Shown one piece after another: positions 1 through 13,505 of a DNA stretch of 64,000 bases. The stretch's first letter is position 1, and every line of letters starts with the position of its first letter. Below the pieces are notes generated by a model. That model was not told where the DNA came from. It worked only from the letters and a program-made list of their open reading frames with translations, and did no database searches. Source of the DNA: Brachionus rotundiformis (lineage: Eukaryota; Rotifera; Eurotatoria; Ploima; Brachionidae); NCBI GenBank assembly GCA_016802295.1, contig JAESIW010000200.1, positions 3,697,550 through 3,761,549 on the forward strand, in the 5' to 3' direction. A program made the translations under genes and the position numbers.

Positions 1-3000
1 TGAACAAAATTATCTCTAAAATTATCCAAATAAATACAAAGATTTAGTATTTATTTTAAAAAAAGCTTAAATTGATGGTTACCATTCAATTAGTTTTTTT
101 AAAGATTTTCGAAGTGCACTATTTGAGATAAAAATAGAACCATGAAGATATCGAATTTCGTTTACGATTGTATTACTGAAATAAAAATTTATCAATTATT
201 GTAGATAAATTAAATGAAAACGTTTAAGTTATAAAAGTCTAGAATGAAACATTTTCATTTTATGTAGTAAAAAATTATTTATTTAAATACAGTCGAATAT
301 AGCTTTAGGAAAATTAAATAAAGGCATAAATAAAAGTCTATAAAAAGATAATATTTAACCTTAAACAATTTAAATCAAAACCTTTATCTCTTATCCAATT
401 TATTTTTGAATAAATTTTGTATTTGAATTATATTATAAGCTAATTCTTTTTGCTATTAAATATTTCAAAAATTTATTTTTTTAGTATTTAATATTTTGCT
501 ATTAAGATTCTAGTTATATCGAATATTTGATAATTGTTTATTTCATAAGAATTTTTTAGCATAACAATGTAAAAATGTGTGGCTGACTGGTGGAGTTCGA
601 AAGGATTTCAATTAACCCATTTTTGTTTCTCTAGGAAAGGATGTCATTAAATTGATAAAAAAAGTTCTGCTTTAATTACTGTTATAGAAGAAAACTTAAG
701 AAACTCTCATAAATTGCAATTAGTCTTCTTATTTTATGTCTTAAATTTTCTTCACCTTCAAAATTCTTAACTATTATAATTAAGATCCAAAAAAAGTTAT
801 TCAATTCAATTAATGATTAAAATCTCTTACAATTGAAAATCGAAGGTATTTAAATTCCCTTTGAAAAATTATCATTATATATATTTTTTTCTGTAAGTAA
901 ACAGATCGATATTTTAATTTGATTATCAAATGAATATTTTATTTTTTTTCAATTTTTCTCTACCGTTTTTAAAGCTTCATTTGGTTTTATTTCCTAATCA
1001 AAATTTTAAGATACAAAATGTCTACTAGTTTCTTAAGATGCGAGTATTCAAATTGATTTCATTATTTTTTTTCCGCTTTTTTCAATCAGAATTTAAAATT
1101 TAATAAGATAATTTTCTATTTTATTTATATCAATATAAATAACCTATCTAAAAATTTAAAATCAATTCTAATTAAAAAATTGAAATTAAAAACGAATTTA
1201 TTTTATTTTATCTTTTATCTTATATGAGATTCTAAATTGATTGTTCTAGTTATTAATATAAACAGATTTATGCTTGCTTTTAAATTTTTGGTCATTTTTT
1301 ATAATTTTACTTAGAAAACAGGATCAAATTAAACCTGGGAATAAAATATTTTTTTTATTTTTAATTTTTTTGCCTTTCCATTCGTCACAATATTTATCTC
1401 TTTTGCTATCTGTGGGTCTTATCATGTTACTGCAATTTATTTTGATTCTATAATGCAAATCTTACTACTAATCTAGAGTCGGATCGTTTGAAAATTAAAA
1501 AATAAACAATTAATGTGAAAGAATTTAAAAATTAAAAATTTATACAAAAAATTCTTTTCGGCAGCAGACTTTTTTTAATAAACTAGCCATAATAAAAGAG
1601 AGATCAACATCCGAGATCATTAAAGTTAAATTAATAAATTGTTTGATAAATAGATGATAAGCAAATTAATCGTAAAATTGAAAATTTAAAAGCACTAATA
1701 AAAGAAAATATAATAATAAACAAATATTTTGTTTTAAATAAAATCTAATATCAGTGATTAAGACGTTTGGTGTCTTATTACATGAAATCATTTAACATCT
1801 TAAAAGCCTAAATTAACATCCCAGAATAGATTAACTCATTCAATCTAAGCTCATGTGTTGCCGGAATAACAAAACCAAATCTTAAAAGCAAAATTTTTAC
1901 CAAAATATGGAAAATTTGGTATAGTTTGGTTTTAATTAGAAAATACTCGTTGATACCTTAAGGAATTTGAAGTTTATTGTGTTAGAAAGATAGATATTAA
2001 TTAAAGATTATAAGAGATCTCTAAATTTTGAATTTTTTTTGCTAAGTTTCTGCTAATTCCAAATTTCGATATGTTTTTTTAAAGGTTTTGTAAAGAATCA
2101 AATTGCCTTTATTACAGAATTTTTAAAACTATATTCTGTTTGTTTAACATTAAATTAAGTTTAAATATTAATAGTTACAAGTTTTCTTTTTCATTTAAAT
2201 CGATTCTAAGACTCTTCAGAATGCAAAATTTTAGATATGCTTTGTTGTCATCAATATTTTTAAGTAATTTGAGCAAATATCTTAAACAGACCAATTTTAT
2301 TTCATTTATTGGCAATTTTCCTCAGCAAAAAATATCTTCACACTGGTAATAATCGAAAAACAAAAAGTAATTTTTTATTTTTAAATATTTACCAGATCAA
2401 ATATTTACTTTATTGAGGAAAAAATATGGCTTTTTTTTCTTGTATTTCTAAGATAAAATTTACATTTATTTTTATGTGCAAGCATTCATGAGCATTTATA
2501 TTGATTAATCAATTTTCTAAATGAACTTTCAAAAATAAAAATTTTTCTATCTATTTTCACAAATAAAGTTTGCTATTCGCAATTAAATTAAATGATTTTA
2601 AAATATAATTTTAATTTTTGATAATATTTAAGAACAGGTTTAATTTAAATCGATTTACAATTTTTTATAAGTATTTGAGTGATATTTTTTTAAGATAATT
2701 AATTTAAAAAATATTATTAAATTAAAAAAATCACTTTAGTTTTTTATTCTTTGAGCTTAATTCAACCAGACGGATGCTAACAAGCAGTTCTAAATAAATC
2801 GAATAAGTACCATTATAAGTCATTCAGGAAATAATTAAACCTTTAAGATACTGAATAATTTTCTTTTAATAATTATTAATATCGAAAATAATATCAAATG
2901 AGAAATATAATTCAAGAATTTGTTTTTTGTTTTTCTATTTCGAATTTTTCGAAATAGATAATTACCAAAAGTCATAAAACTTAAATTCAATGACTGAGCT

Positions 3001-4571
3001 CAAACCTTATTTCTATTAATTCTATAAATCTTTTACTAATTACCAGACTTGAGCTAAAAAATTAAAATCTAAATGCTATATTATAATATAAATAAAAGCA
3101 TATATATTTTTGAGTATTTTTAAACATGAATAATTAGTCTATAAGTTAGAAATAAAAAAGTTTTTAAATTAATTTACATCTATAAGTTCTAAAATCATAT
3201 ATTTATTTCAATGCCTCTTTGTCAAATATATTCCATTAATTTTATTTATCTAGATTTTTTTAGAATTTTGTTTCAATTAAATTTTTACTTAGTGATTAAA
3301 ATATACAAAAAATTATGAGTAATCAATAAATTTTATTGTTTTGAGAGCTGAGTTGAGATCCCAATAGGGTTTTATAGCTCATTAGACAGGATTATTGAGT
3401 CTTACAAATTTGAATCTCTAAAGATAATGGTCTAAACTTTTGAGTATTCCATATATCTGCTCTTTATTTTAGGTAATTACAAAAAGAAAACAGCTTTTTC
3501 TTTTAAAAACACAAATTAAGATTTAGCTTTGAATTTTATTTTATAACTTAGACTAAAATTTCCGATAATTACTTTCAAAAAAAGCGATTTGAAAAATTTA
3601 TAAATAATTACTTAATTGCATGATTTTATTCTAAAAAATTAAACTATTTAATTAAAAAATTGGCTGTGATTTATCAACAATTTAAGATTATTTTCTGAGA
3701 TCATTTTATCTAATTTAATTCAGATATTTAAACCAATACTAAGTAAAACCAAAATAAATATAAATGTAAAATGTCATTAAAATAACAAAACACCATCTTA
3801 TGCATCTAGTCAATTTAGATCGATTGATTTTTATATTTTTCCTAATAAACAAATCAAAAATGTATGTTTAGATTTTCTTAATAACAGGTAGCTAGGCTTA
3901 GCTTTTTAATCTATACAGGAAAAAACTTAGTCAGATAATTTTTTATATATACATATTTATATATATTTAATTCCTTAATCTAATTTTATTTATTTTTGAT
4001 TAATAACTTTTTTGATAAAGCAATATATTTTTGTTTTTTAAAAGCCTATATATACACACTGTGCTGATAAATATTTTTAAATATCGAATAAAAAATGATT
4101 CAAGGTTTATAAATCTTCGACTAAATATAAAGGTTTATAAAATATTATGTTTTGATTAGTATCATTTGTATTTGATAAATGTTCAACTAAAAAAGAGTAA
4201 AGAATTCATTTCTGGTTAACTTTAATTTTTAAAATTTTTAAACTAATTGTTTTATAATTATTCTTATGGGATTATAAATCTTGAATGCAATTGCGTCAAC
4301 AAAAGAATTGTATTACGTAATGAAAAAAAGATAATTTTCAGTAAAAAAAAAATTTTTTTTTGAATAAATATAAAGTAAGAAAAAAGGAAATAAAAAGTAA
4401 AAATATCTTCGAGGTGTATTTAATTATTAACATTATTGTTTTAAAAAGCAGTTGAATTTTCATATTTTCATTTCTAGATTTTTAAAAAAAAAAAAGGTAT
4501 TTATCAAAAGACTTCCCATTATTGAAAATGAATATCATATTTTAAATTAAAATTATTAATTTATATTTACA
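1..4571. other. Gene-poor AT-rich stretch
   Basis: No reading frame with recognisable protein similarity, splice structure or codon bias was found on either strand. The sequence is strongly AT-rich with many homopolymer runs. A 70-codon frame at 2140-2349 begins with TTG and looks like chance. It probably contains the upstream region of the GPCR gene that follows. Confidence 0.6.
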
Positions 4572-4584
4572 TTTAGATCAGAAA

Positions 4585-6231
4585 ATGCCATTGTTCGATG
4601 TAATCGTTATCTGTCAACATGTCATCACTAGTATCATAGGACTAATTGGAAATTTGCTTGTTTTGATTGTCTATAAGAAAAAGCTAAAAGAGAATGAGTC
4701 AATTACGTTTATCATAATTCATTTGGCACTGACAGATCTTTTATGCTGTGCAGTTCTGATACCTATCAACTGTTACCACGAGCTGTATTTGGGCAAAATA
4801 GCCTCAGATTTTATGTGCAAATTTCACTCTTTCCTAAACATTGTAAACATTACCTATTCATGCTTGCTGATGACTTTGGTCGCCTTCGAAAGATTTTTCT
4901 GCATAGTATATCCATTTAAAAAGATAGTGACCGTGTCCAGAGCCAAAATAGTATTGGTGATTTTGTTTTTTCTGTGCACTGGAACCGCTCTGGCCGGCTG
5001 CTTGTCCATTGGCATCTATCACCGAGCATATATTTTGGTCAACTCTTTAAACAAAACTAATCAGTCCGGACTTATTCCGATAAAAAGCGACTTTTTCAAA
5101 AACGACTACGGAATAGAATTTTTTCTCTTAAATGATACAAGTGAGACCCTAATTTTTGATTATAACCAGAAGAAAAAAAGAGATACAGCCTCTGTACAAG
5201 AAACAAGGAATGCTCCACAAGTAGACAAACAAGATGTGACAAGTTTGAAAAAGAGAATTTTTGTCACAAGCGAACACAATCCAATCAAAGAAAGCAATTA
5301 TCCTTCCACATGGATACCAACCACAGACTGCTTTCCAAATGACCAAATAATTTCCATACGTCATTTTCCATACATTCGTCTATTTCAAAATTCAATAGTG
5401 GTCTTTTGTTTCTCGATCATTTTTGTGGTCTACGCTTTTTTGTGTGTTGTTGTATCCAAGCGTCGTAATTTAAAAGCTAATAGAGAAAACTACTATAAAG
5501 AAATCCTGAACAGATCTCGGCAAAACACCAGTTACAAGACCGAGATTACCATATCAAGAAACAATTCTTTTTTTAATTGTCTTTATCCGAACAATTTTAG
5601 TATAAGCAGCAATGGATTGGACAAAAATGGCCAAGAAAACAATGAGCCCAATTTAAATGAAGTTTGTGAATTAAAACATTTAAAAGAACCTACTATCGAA
5701 AATGAGTCAAAAATATCTAATCAAATGGAAACTTTTAACCAAACTGAAATCCAAGATGAACTCTCGGGTGACGAGTTAAATAACAAGTCGACACAGACCA
5801 AAAGCTCAATTATAGTCAACATTAAAAATAAGGGGAAAACGTGTAAGAGCACTTTATTGGAAGATAATGGAAATGAGGAGAAAGTTTTGTTCCAAAAGAG
5901 AAAAAAATCTGGTAAAAATGACAAAAATGCGTTCAATTTTGGCATACACGCATCTAGAATATCGACCACTAACAATTTAGTGGCCAATTTAAAGACTGCA
6001 TTCATGCTTTTTGTGGTCACTGTTATCATGGCAATTGTGTACACACCGGCCCTGCTAACATCCGTAGGAATAATTGAATACAACCCAATACATTGGAATT
6101 TAATTTATATAAATAATGCAGCTAATCCACTTATATATTCATTTTTGAACTCTAATTTTAGAAAAAGTCTTAAAAATACACTTAGAAGATTTTCGAATCG
6201 AATCTTCAATGGGAAAAAATCATCCAGTTGA
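4585..6231 (+). CDS. Orphan rhodopsin-family GPCR with very long third intracellular loop
   Basis: A 548-residue seven-transmembrane receptor in a single uninterrupted coding exon. TM1 carries the GN pair (N23), TM2 has LALTD with D51, C78 is the conserved extracellular cysteine at the start of TM3, and TM3 ends in ERF (102-104) in place of DRY. TM7 carries NPLIY (514-518) followed by a short basic tail. TM6 lacks the usual CWxP and reads YTP. The N terminus ahead of TM1 is only about five residues, so an upstream coding exon is possible; a TTTAG acceptor lies 8 bases before the ATG. The loop between TM5 and TM6 is about 180 residues, polar and rich in N, K and E. The overall pattern resembles peptide or amine receptors, but no ligand class can be assigned. 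It converges tail to tail with PCM1. Confidence 0.88.
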   Translation: MPLFDVIVICQHVITSIIGLIGNLLVLIVYKKKLKENESITFIIIHLALTDLLCCAVLIPINCYHELYLGKIASDFMCKFHSFLNIVNITYSCLLMTLVAFERFFCIVYPFKKIVTVSRAKIVLVILFFLCTGTALAGCLSIGIYHRAYILVNSLNKTNQSGLIPIKSDFFKNDYGIEFFLLNDTSETLIFDYNQKKKRDTASVQETRNAPQVDKQDVTSLKKRIFVTSEHNPIKESNYPSTWIPTTDCFPNDQIISIRHFPYIRLFQNSIVVFCFSIIFVVYAFLCVVVSKRRNLKANRENYYKEILNRSRQNTSYKTEITISRNNSFFNCLYPNNFSISSNGLDKNGQENNEPNLNEVCELKHLKEPTIENESKISNQMETFNQTEIQDELSGDELNNKSTQTKSSIIVNIKNKGKTCKSTLLEDNGNEEKVLFQKRKKSGKNDKNAFNFGIHASRISTTNNLVANLKTAFMLFVVTVIMAIVYTPALLTSVGIIEYNPIHWNLIYINNAANPLIYSFLNSNFRKSLKNTLRRFSNRIFNGKKSSS

Positions 6232-7236
6232 TATTTAAAGTAAAATAAAAAGAAAAACCGGTCTTTTATTTTTAAAAAGTCAAGAAATTGTATTTTTTTA
6301 AATAATTTTTTTTTGTATTTTATTTTATAAATTAATAAAAAATATGTATTTAGAAAAAAAAATGTTTCTTTTTTAAAAGTAATTCAAATAAACAAAATTT
6401 TATTCCAAATTAAATTTGATTAGCTAAAATAATCGCATATTTTTAATAAAAAGCTTTTAATTAAAGTTAATTTTTGGGCCTTTTTTTCAGAAAAAAACAT
6501 CTTTTAGATTATTTTATTTATTTTGATCTTTATTTTTTTCTAATATAAATGATGAAGCAGTCTTGAGATTTTTCTTCCTTCCTCTCTTCAAGCTAAAATC
6601 TAATTTAATTTTATTTCACTAATTTTATATTTTCTTAAAAATCGAAAAAAAATGTTTCTTTAAAAATAATTGCGAAAAAAAATTGATTAGGAAGATGTAA
6701 TTAATTTGAAATGAGTCTCTATCATGTAAATCTATACTTTACAGGAAAAAAATAGATAATGTTAATAAAATGCTGGTTCGCTATCAAAAAGGCGGGTATT
6801 AAGAGGGCGTTATTGGAATATGGATTTGGTACTCATATTCAGATCAATATTTTAAATTTATACTTGATTTCAAAATAAAACCCCTATTTTTGTAACTCAA
6901 AAATTAAATTAATTTTTTATTAATATTAAAATATGTTGTTTGATGATTATTAATTTAGAATAAAAATGTATTTTTTTTCAATAAATTCTAAAATTTTGAT
7001 ATGAAAAAATTCAATTAAATTTATTTTATAAAAAACTATTATAAAAATTGTGTAGTCTATTTAAAAAAAAAATATTTAAAAAAAGTACAAATCTAAATCA
7101 CAAGAATTTTGAATAATTTAATTTTCTCGTAATTTTTAAAATGAAAAAAATTAATAAACTTAAACAAAATCGATTGAAAAATAGCCGTTGCATAAACTTA
7201 TTTTTAAACAAAATTTTCGCCCAATGCAAATTGTAA
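6232..7236. other. Convergent intergenic region
   Basis: Both flanking genes point into this AT-rich kilobase, so it should hold two 3' UTRs. A possible polyadenylation signal AATAAA is at 6334-6339 for the GPCR. No gene was seen. Confidence 0.5.
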
Positions 7237-10200
7237 TTAATTTTTATCATTGAGACTCCCATTATCTTGTTTAATCTCTTCTGAGTCATTGCATTTTTCA
7301 TCTATTTTGTCTGTCTCTTCATTTTCCTTCTTCGAGTCGCTTATGATAACAAAATGGTCACTATTTGAGCTATCACTCTTTAATGAACCATTTTCTTCTT
7401 TTGTCTTTTGGTGCGTATTCTCATCAATTTTCATAATCTCGTCCGGATTTCCGACCAATTGATCACAAATGGTCTGCATTATTATCTTGTCCAAGCCTGG
7501 CATTGCATTCTCGGTCTGATGCAAATTCTCCTCTTTGCTCACAGGAAGATCATCAATCGTAATTGTTTCATCTTTTAATTCATCTGCATCGACAACCCTG
7601 TAAGGTAGTCCTTTTTCACTATCTGTTTCAAAGCTCTGGAAATTGTCTTCGCCACATACAGAAGAGTCAGGCTCAGACGCGTCCACATATTTGGCCGCAC
7701 TCGATGCATACTTTTCCTTCATACTCTCCAAATCAGTCATCAAATTTAAATTTTCAAACTCTTTTTTCAGTTCAAATTTTAAGCTTTCCAATTTGTCCTT
7801 TTCCAAAGCCAATCTGTCATCCATCAATTTGTCTTTCATTGTTTTCAGATCACCAAATTTATTATTCAAAATACTACTCAGTTGCTTCAGCAACTCAATA
7901 CTTTGATATTTACATTTGTTAAAATTTTGCTCAGTTTGCTCAATTCGGTCAGAAAATTCCGCATTGGACGAGTCCAATGACGAGCTAGAATTTGAAAAAT
8001 TATTGTTTTTTTTATTTGTTTTTAAAGTTGTATAAAAAGTCAATTCATTGTACAAAATGTCAGATATCTCAATCAAAACATCTTCCATGCAGTCAGTCAA
8101 AAACTTGTTTACATACTTTGCCAAGGCTTCCTTTAAGTAGCAGGTCAATTGAGCTGAATAGTAGTTCAAGTAGTCCGAATGTTTGGGAGATTCACTCAAA
8201 ACTTGATGAACTTTTTCAATTATTTCATTTAAATAATTGGAATCGAAAATAGTTTTTTTTGTCTTGGACCTTTCACTTGAACCACTTGAACTGTCCTCTT
8301 CATCAGAGTCAAAATTGTCCGAGCTTTTTACACAAAGTATAATTTTTGAAATTAAACTCTTAACTTCAGCACCAATGTTTTGTTTATCAGCTTCTTCTTC
8401 GACACCCATTATGCTCGAACCGGAGCTATTTGACTCCTTCTGGTCAACTTTGCTTTTTGGACTATTTTTGACAAAAATAACCGTGTTGCTCAAAGAGTCG
8501 CTCTCGAACGGAGTCGATTCTTCATCGGCTTCGTTTTGTCTGTCCGATTCATACTTTTTGCTCGTATAGGCCTTTTCTTCGTCCATGTTTGGATAATTTT
8601 TTTTCATATAACTTAGCTTAAGGTTGGACTGGCGGTTTGATATGTTAAATATGGACTTAAGTGTTTGATCGCGAGCATTTTTATCTTTAATAAATTGTAA
8701 TTCCTTAAATAGATTGAGTAAATAGAATGGTCTTGATTCATTTTGGGATATTAACGAGGCAACTTCGGAGTAAATTTGCTCTCTCATTTTTTCAAAAGTC
8801 AAAGATTTGTACATGGTAGAATTTTGGCTCGTTCTGTGTTTCATTAGAGACTTTCTTAAGGACAAAGTTGACGAAGTCATAGAGCTTCGAGCGTTTGAGG
8901 TGCTGCTCAAACTCGACTCAGTTCTGACATCTCTACAATACTTTCTCTCTTCATCCTCATCCAATTCCTCAAAATCATCAGTATAGTAATTTTTTTCCAC
9001 ATTGGTATTGTCTTTTTTCCGATTATAAAAATAACTTGGCAAAGCAACTACTTTGGATGTTTTATTCGGCTCAGTTTTTTCTTCCTCTTCGGTATTTACA
9101 CCCACTGAATTGGAGGTATTTTTGGCTCTGGTCAACTCGGCCAATTGTTTATTTACACTCAGCATTTGATCATTTAGTCGTGAGATTTCGGTTCGTTGTG
9201 TAGATATCTCATGGTAAGCTGTGTTCAAGTTGAACATCAATTGTTGTATATGAAGCTGAGTCTGAAATTGGCTCGAATTACTTTGGTTCAATTGATCAAG
9301 AGATTTTTTCTCAAACAATTCATTGAATTTATTTAAAATTTGTTCATTTATTTTTTGCTGATTTGCCAAAACAGATTCCAATTTATCGCTCAATTGGTCG
9401 AAATGGGTGTTAGATGGTTGCTTTGGCTGAGAAATTTCCGATTGACCATCATTTTCATCATCGTCATCATCGTCGCCCCATTCACTCACAGTTGATTCGG
9501 ACTCAGATTTTTTTCTATCCAATTGTTCACATCTTCCACTTTCTTTATCTTGTTCACTTTCAAGATTTCTCTCTAGCTCTGTTCCCCTCATCAAAAAGCC
9601 TCTATAAGCACTTAGTATTTCATTTCCATCCTCAGTTTTACTTGCCACAATTTGCCTCTGGTCAGACTCTTGTTTGTTGTATTCGTCCCTGATGCATTCT
9701 TCCAGCTCGCTTTTCTGGTTTCTCAGATTTTCCCTCATAGCTAGCTGCTTTTTCATTTTAGACCAAAGCAAGTCACTTGGCGAATGGCACGATTCACCTT
9801 CATCACGCAAATTTTCAACAGACAACAAATCAAAACCATTCTCGGCAGCCTTGAATTTGGACTCAATTTCATTCAAGTAGGAAACATCCTGACCAGAATT
9901 TTCATTCTTTAGCAAAATATTTTTATCCAAAGCTTTGGTCTCTTGTTCTTTTTTCTTAAGCAATTCAAGAAGCTTTTGTTTATTTCTGTTAAGCTCTTCC
10001 AATCTTTCTTCCTTTTGTTGTATTTCAACATTTTTCATATAATCTAAAGTCTGGGTATCAATTCTGTCCTCTGGAATGCTAAAATCAGCCTCGATACCAG
10101 TCTCATCCGATATTACTTGAAGTCTAGAAATCAAGCTTTGTAGATCTTTCAGCTTTTCTTTGGCATTTAGCAATTTTTGTTTATGTATTTCGATAAGTTC

Positions 10201-12220
10201 CTTTTTAGCAGCATTCTCTTTTCTAAGCTCTTCTTCTTCGGTCTCTTGGTCACCTTCTTCTTCATCAATTTCACAATTTCCATCACTTTTTTTCATCTCT
10301 TCAAACTCGTTCATAAATGTTTTTAAATTTGCCAACTTGGTTTGCATTTTATAAAGTTCACTTAAACAATTTATTTTAAAAAAGATAATTTAAAAAGTTT
10401 TAATTAATTACTCTAATTTTTTTTCATGTTCAGCTAGGTCTTTAAGTTTGATTTTTAGTTCTTCTTGGGCATCTGTCTCTGTGTCATTCTCCTTAGAAGT
10501 TAGATCAAAATTCCCTCGGAAATTGTCACTGGGTTCCTGGACTTCCATGTCACTGGTACTAACTGCTTTGATCAAATTATCTGAGTATTTTTCGGTGAGT
10601 ATTTGGCGGATCAAATCTTCATAATGCTTAGCGGTTATTTTTGACTTTTCTATTTGACTTGATGGCTCTATATTTACACAATCGATGTTCTCTTCCGAAT
10701 GGCTAGGCTCCTTGGACTTAACTGTTTTTCGAATCATTGGCTTTCGAGGCGTAAATGCTTCTGTTTGCACGCCCCGATTGATACAAATTGAGTTCGGATC
10801 AATAGGTTCCTCTGGTTCAGACTGATCTGTGATTGGCAAAATTCTAAAAGCATCATTAACTTGATCCTCGCCATCAGTGGCAATTTTTTTCAATGCTTCG
10901 AGAGCTTTTCGGCGTCCCTCAAGCGCTTTGAGCTCTTCTTTTCTCAATCTAATTGATTTTAATAATTGTTTTTGCTCTCTTAATTGTTCCAAAGTATCAA
11001 GATCGATGTTCATTTGTTTGATCGCTTCCTCTTTTTGTTCATTGTCCATTTGAGTCCGTTTGGCATTCTTGACCAAATTTGACAAGTAATCATCATCAAA
11101 CTCAAGAGCATCTTGGTCATTTTCTGTCCTTTCATCCTCTTCATTTTCCATGCTCTTGTTCAAATAGGATTTTCCTACTACAACCAATTCATTTGAATCA
11201 TCTGGAACCTTAATCATTGATTTTCGGTATTTGTCCATAATTTCGTTGATACCATTGTTTAATGTTATTGTGTCACTAATAAAACTTCCGCAAATTGAGC
11301 CAAGCTCTGATTCATTTGTAAAAGAATTATTCATAGATAGTTTTTTATTTTCATTTGTTTCCTTGGCATCGCAAAAAATATTCTGGTTCATTTCTTGAAA
11401 TTTGGACAACGAATTTAAAAGATCCATGTAGCCTTTTTCTTGTTCCTTTAAGTGATCAATTAAAGAATGAAGCTTGCTCATTTGAGCCGAATAATTAATC
11501 TAAATAATATTTAAAATAAATTTTCATTCTAAAATGTTTTTTTTTTTATTTTTATTAACTTGATTTTTCGATGTTTGTAAAGTGGTCAGCATCGAGTAAG
11601 CTTGCTTTAAGTATTCTCTTATTTGAACCAATCTAGACAATATTTGAGTGTTTGAGAGCTCTGGCTACAATTAAAAAAATCCATAGAAAATTAATTTAAA
11701 CAATTAAAAAATATCATGCCTCAGCATTTTGTTCAGCAATTGATGTTTTTTTCTCCAAGGTTTCCTCTTCACTCTTCAACTTTTCATTAAACAAAGCTCG
11801 TCTGGCCGAACTGGTCTCCATTGTGGACAATTCATTTTTTTTCTTTAACAAATTACTCAAATTTTCAACTGATTTTAATTTATTGCCATTATCAACATAA
11901 ATTTCAGCATTCGAATCACTGTTAAAAGTGGAAAGATTTTTATTTATTTTAGGTGGACAGGAAAAAGCCAATTTTTCCAAATAGCTTCGTTTCAAGTCTT
12001 CTAAATAGCGTTTAAATTCGGTAGCACTTGAATTTTGAGAGTTGTTTTTTACTTCTGTATCGGTTTCTAAATTGGTCAACTCAAGCTCCCTCGGACCACT
12101 ACTCGAATTGTTTTTTGAGTTCGGACTTTTACCATAATTCAAATTTTGTATCAGTTCATTTAAGCTTTTGTTCATTTTAGTTTGCTGAAATTCCCAATTT
12201 TTTATTTGATCTTCTTCCAT
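7237..12220 (-). CDS. PCM1: Pericentriolar material 1 (PCM1) homologue, 4 exons
   Basis: Centriolar-satellite scaffold protein. Exons in coding order are 12220-11720, 11664-11560, 11499-10412 and 10360-7237; the joins keep frame and give about 1605 residues, against roughly 2000 in vertebrate PCM1. The identity rests on a block in the last exon (plus positions about 8720-8800, residues about 1085-1120) reading IYSEVASLISQNESRP followed by LFKELQF, which closely matches the conserved C-terminal region of animal PCM1 as I remember it. The rest is mostly predicted coiled coil (many E, K, Q and L heptads) with acidic low-complexity stretches, as expected for this family. Intron 1 begins GC instead of GT (GAG|GCATGA); the reading frame only continues if this donor is used. 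Exon 2 encodes just 35 residues. PCM1 normally organises dynein-dependent transport to centrosomes and cilia. Confidence 0.85.
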
Positions 12221-13113
12221 TTTTTTATAAATTTTTATCTGGTCCTTAAATGTTCAGTTTTAATTCCTCTGAAATTAAATTTTAAAATGAATTTCTAAAA
12301 TAAATTTTTTGCGATGATTTATAATTAAATTCCTCAAAGTTTTCCGTTCTAAAAATTTTTTATGCATGTTTCTATGGTGACAAACTTGAAAAATCATAAA
12401 TTCAAACATAAGATAGATCAATGTAGAAAATGTAGAAAAAAGTATTAAGTGACCTTTTTAATTTTTGTAAATAAGGTTCAATACAGTTCGATAAAGTAAA
12501 AATTTAATTTTGAACTATGCAAAAATTGAACTTTTTTCTCAGCTCTCAACCAAAATATTCGCTTAATAATTCCGGTACAATGTTTTGACCAAAATAAAAT
12601 CTAATTTACATTGAAATAATTTAAAATTAACATATTGTTGAGAGACTTCATTTCAAATTTTAGTCTTTATGGTATTGCTAATTAGTTTAGAAGCACTACA
12701 ATTACTTTTGTCTCTAGAAATGTCAACTCTGAATTATTAATATTTATATTTACTGTTGTTTTTTTAAAATACCAAAAATTTAATTAACAATAGAACAATC
12801 ACTAGTTTTTATTTGTTTACTATTTATCTTCAATTTCAGGGTCAATATTTAGGTCTGATTTGAAAAAACCTAAAAATTACTGAAAAGTTTTAATAATTAT
12901 CATCTACAAAAAATATTATACATTTTTTTAATTTATTTTTTTAATTTTTAATTTTAATTTGATAATGAAATTAAATTAGTTATTTGTAAACTAAATTCCA
13001 AGGATTCGGCTCATAAATGACAGATCAAAATAATAAATTTGACTATTTATCTTTTGACCGCAGTATGATTTGCTTTTTGTAATTATTAAATCATTTCCTT
13101 AAATGATCTTATT
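12221..13113. other. AT-rich intergenic DNA upstream of PCM1
   Basis: Presumably contains the PCM1 promoter. No coding or structural feature was recognised. Confidence 0.5.
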
Positions 13114-13505
13114 TGATCAAATAATTGGTTTTGTGAAATTCAGTAAAAAATGGCAAAAAGAACAGAAAAAAGTGTAAAAAATTTGAATAACTTTTTTCCC
13201 AAAGGTTTAAACCTAATTCGGTAAATGCAGAATGGTGCAACATTCAAAGTTGCATCAAATATCTTTGTCTGCTAATTTTGCAGAGTTCAGCAGAAATTAA
13301 ATTTCAATATAATCGAGTGTAGTGCATTTTGCAGAGATTTTGCACATAATTTGCAGACTGTTACAGTTGATGCAACTTTGAATGTTGCATCATTCTGCAT
13401 TCACAGAATTAATTTTAAACTTTTAGAAAAAAAGTAATTTCATTTTTTTAAACTTCGTTCTGTTCTTTTGTACTGAACTTCACAAAACCCAAATAATTGA
13501 TAAAT
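13114..13505. repeat. Foldback (MITE-like) inverted-repeat element
   Basis: The two halves are reverse complements over nearly their whole length. Outer arms: from 13121 and from about 13500 backwards, sharing TTTTGTGAA-TTCAGTA with one indel. Inner arms: 13226-13258 and 13367-13399, 33 bp with a single mismatch. The middle continues as an imperfect palindrome (GTCTGC...GCAGAC). No open frame is inside. It could be a non-autonomous DNA transposon of foldback type or the template of a long hairpin RNA. A clean target-site duplication was not found. Confidence 0.85.

Noticed and set aside
2140..2349. A 69-codon frame in the left gene desert
   Set aside because: It starts with TTG, has no recognisable motif, and lies in AT-rich DNA where chance frames of this size occur.
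3355..3440. tRNA-like sequence (TAGCTCATTAGACAGG and CAAATTTGAATCTC)
   Set aside because: The A- and B-box resemblance is loose, and no acceptor stem or anticodon arm can be folded.
7250..10354. Several plus-strand frames of 60-120 codons opposite PCM1
   Set aside because: They are antisense shadows of the long coiled-coil coding sequence, rich in S, F and L as expected from reverse-complemented E/K-rich codons.
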